From Ridgeia piscesae (Eukaryota > Annelida > Polychaeta > Sabellida > Siboglinidae): 64,000 nt of DNA. The position numbers and the translations under genes are program-made. Under the pieces are notes generated by a model. That model was not told the DNA's origin, did not search any database, and saw only the letters and a program-made list of their open reading frames with translations. Positions 63,356-64,000 of this stretch are shown in pieces (the stretch's first letter is position 1; every line of letters starts with the position of its first letter). The stretch is from NCBI GenBank assembly GCA_025642075.2, contig JAODUO010000886.1, positions 1 through 64,000 of the forward strand, written 5' to 3'.

Positions 63356-64000
63356 CAGGTGATGGTGTCTCCTGTCTCTTGCTCCATAGAACACGGATGC
63401 GGCTGGCGAGATCATCAAAATCCTGGAAGTAAAATACCTCTGGTCTGCCGCTCCTGGTGTGCCTGCTTCCTCCAGAGCCGCTGCTACTGGAGCCACTGGA
63501 GCCACTTCCACCGGAGCCAGCAAACTCACCAAAACTCCCAAAGCGAAACTTAAACTTGCGAAAAAGATCGCGCTTGTCATCTGGGGTCAATGGTGTTTCT
63601 GCACAGACATCACTAGGCTGGTCAACAGACGCCTTCCTTCGATGGGTGATGGTGATTAGGGGCAACTTTCTGACAGTTGGTAGTTTCTGGGACAGTGATG
63701 GTGTAACTGGTGGGGTGATGTATCCAACCCCTTCACTGTAGTTGTCTCTTGACATAAACCGCCTCATGTTACTCGTAACCGTATCATCAAAGTGACGAAG
63801 TCTGTCCTTGTCACGCCAGGTCTGTTGTTGTGTGACAGCGTGTGTCTTTGTGTTAGTAGATGACACCAAGTAGACACGAGGGGTAGACTCCGTCCTGTCA
63901 CTGCCGTCAGTCACACCCGGCCAGGTGCTGTGTGACAGGGGCACGTGGCACACTGACTCATGCACTGGCCCAGCCACCCCCACTGCTGCACTCGCACTCA
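63356..64000 (-). CDS. Ser/Gly-rich coding exon, open at the window edge
   Basis: The - strand is open for the whole 645 nt and ends at a strong donor CACCTG|GTGAGT in phase 1. It encodes R-V-Y-L-V-S-S-T-N-T, I-T-P-P-V-T-P-S-L, L-T-P-D-D-K-R-D-L-F-R-K-F-K-F-R-F, a Gly/Ser run and R-P-E-V-F-Y-F-Q-D-F-D-D-L-A. No domain is recognised. The composition resembles that of the 30101-30910 exon, and the phase fits that exon's acceptor. It is therefore a possible 5' RASSF exon 32 kb upstream; it could equally belong to another gene. Confidence 0.65.

Overview
The window is animal genomic DNA: spliced genes with GT/AG introns, decayed LINE and tRNA-derived SINE copies, and very many tandem repeats. It is AT-rich and most of its length is minisatellite. 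The transposon types (a CR1-like LINE whose ORF1 carries an SGNH hydrolase, a SINE with an 'AAGCGCTTTGA...CTATATAAGAACTT' type tail) and the intron-rich genes suggest an invertebrate bilaterian, perhaps a lophotrochozoan. I cannot name the species.

Two genes are identified with good support. TUSC2 (FUS1) lies on the + strand at 7832-9633 in three exons and encodes 110 residues. A Ras-association-domain gene of the RASSF1/RASSF5 type lies on the - strand. Its last six coding exons run from 30038 down to 15008: the second half of a C1 zinc finger, a linker, a complete RA domain and a C-terminal SARAH helix. The two genes are tail to tail, 5.4 kb apart. Their human counterparts are also neighbours, in the 3p21.3 tumour-suppressor cluster, so the pairing looks like ancient microsynteny. 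A Ser-rich 810-nt exon at 30101-30910 and a Ser/Gly-rich exon at 63356-64000 (open at the window edge) end in the right phase to be upstream exons of the same gene. A few further - strand exon candidates (61.0, 42.2-42.4, 40.0-40.1 and 37.5-37.7 kb) may belong to an unidentified gene or to upstream RASSF exons.

Layout: 0-2.4 kb, 65-bp minisatellite broken by a T122-G74 block; 3.2-7.3 kb, mini inverted repeat and dead CR1-like LINE; 7.4-9.8 kb, TUSC2 with a SINE in its second intron; 10-13.9 kb, small repeats, a second type of SINE and an RTE-like LINE fossil; 15.0-30.9 kb, RASSF exons with introns filled by arrays of 39, 54, 22, 55-57, 29, 32, 38 and 65 bp; 30.9-35.5 kb, 77-bp and 26/41-bp arrays; 36-42 kb, short arrays, another SINE copy and orphan exons; 46.9-50.6 kb, 41-bp array; 53.8-58.4 kb, 60-bp array; 61.7-63 kb, 59-bp and 8-bp arrays; 63.4-64 kb, coding exon.

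The most striking signal is in the RASSF introns. Several minisatellites were seeded at the intron-exon junction itself, so each repeat unit carries a copy of the 3' splice site and the first bases of the exon. The gene therefore has tens to about a hundred decoy acceptors. In the last intron the 39-bp units are 13 codons long and stay open in the reading frame of the SARAH exon.
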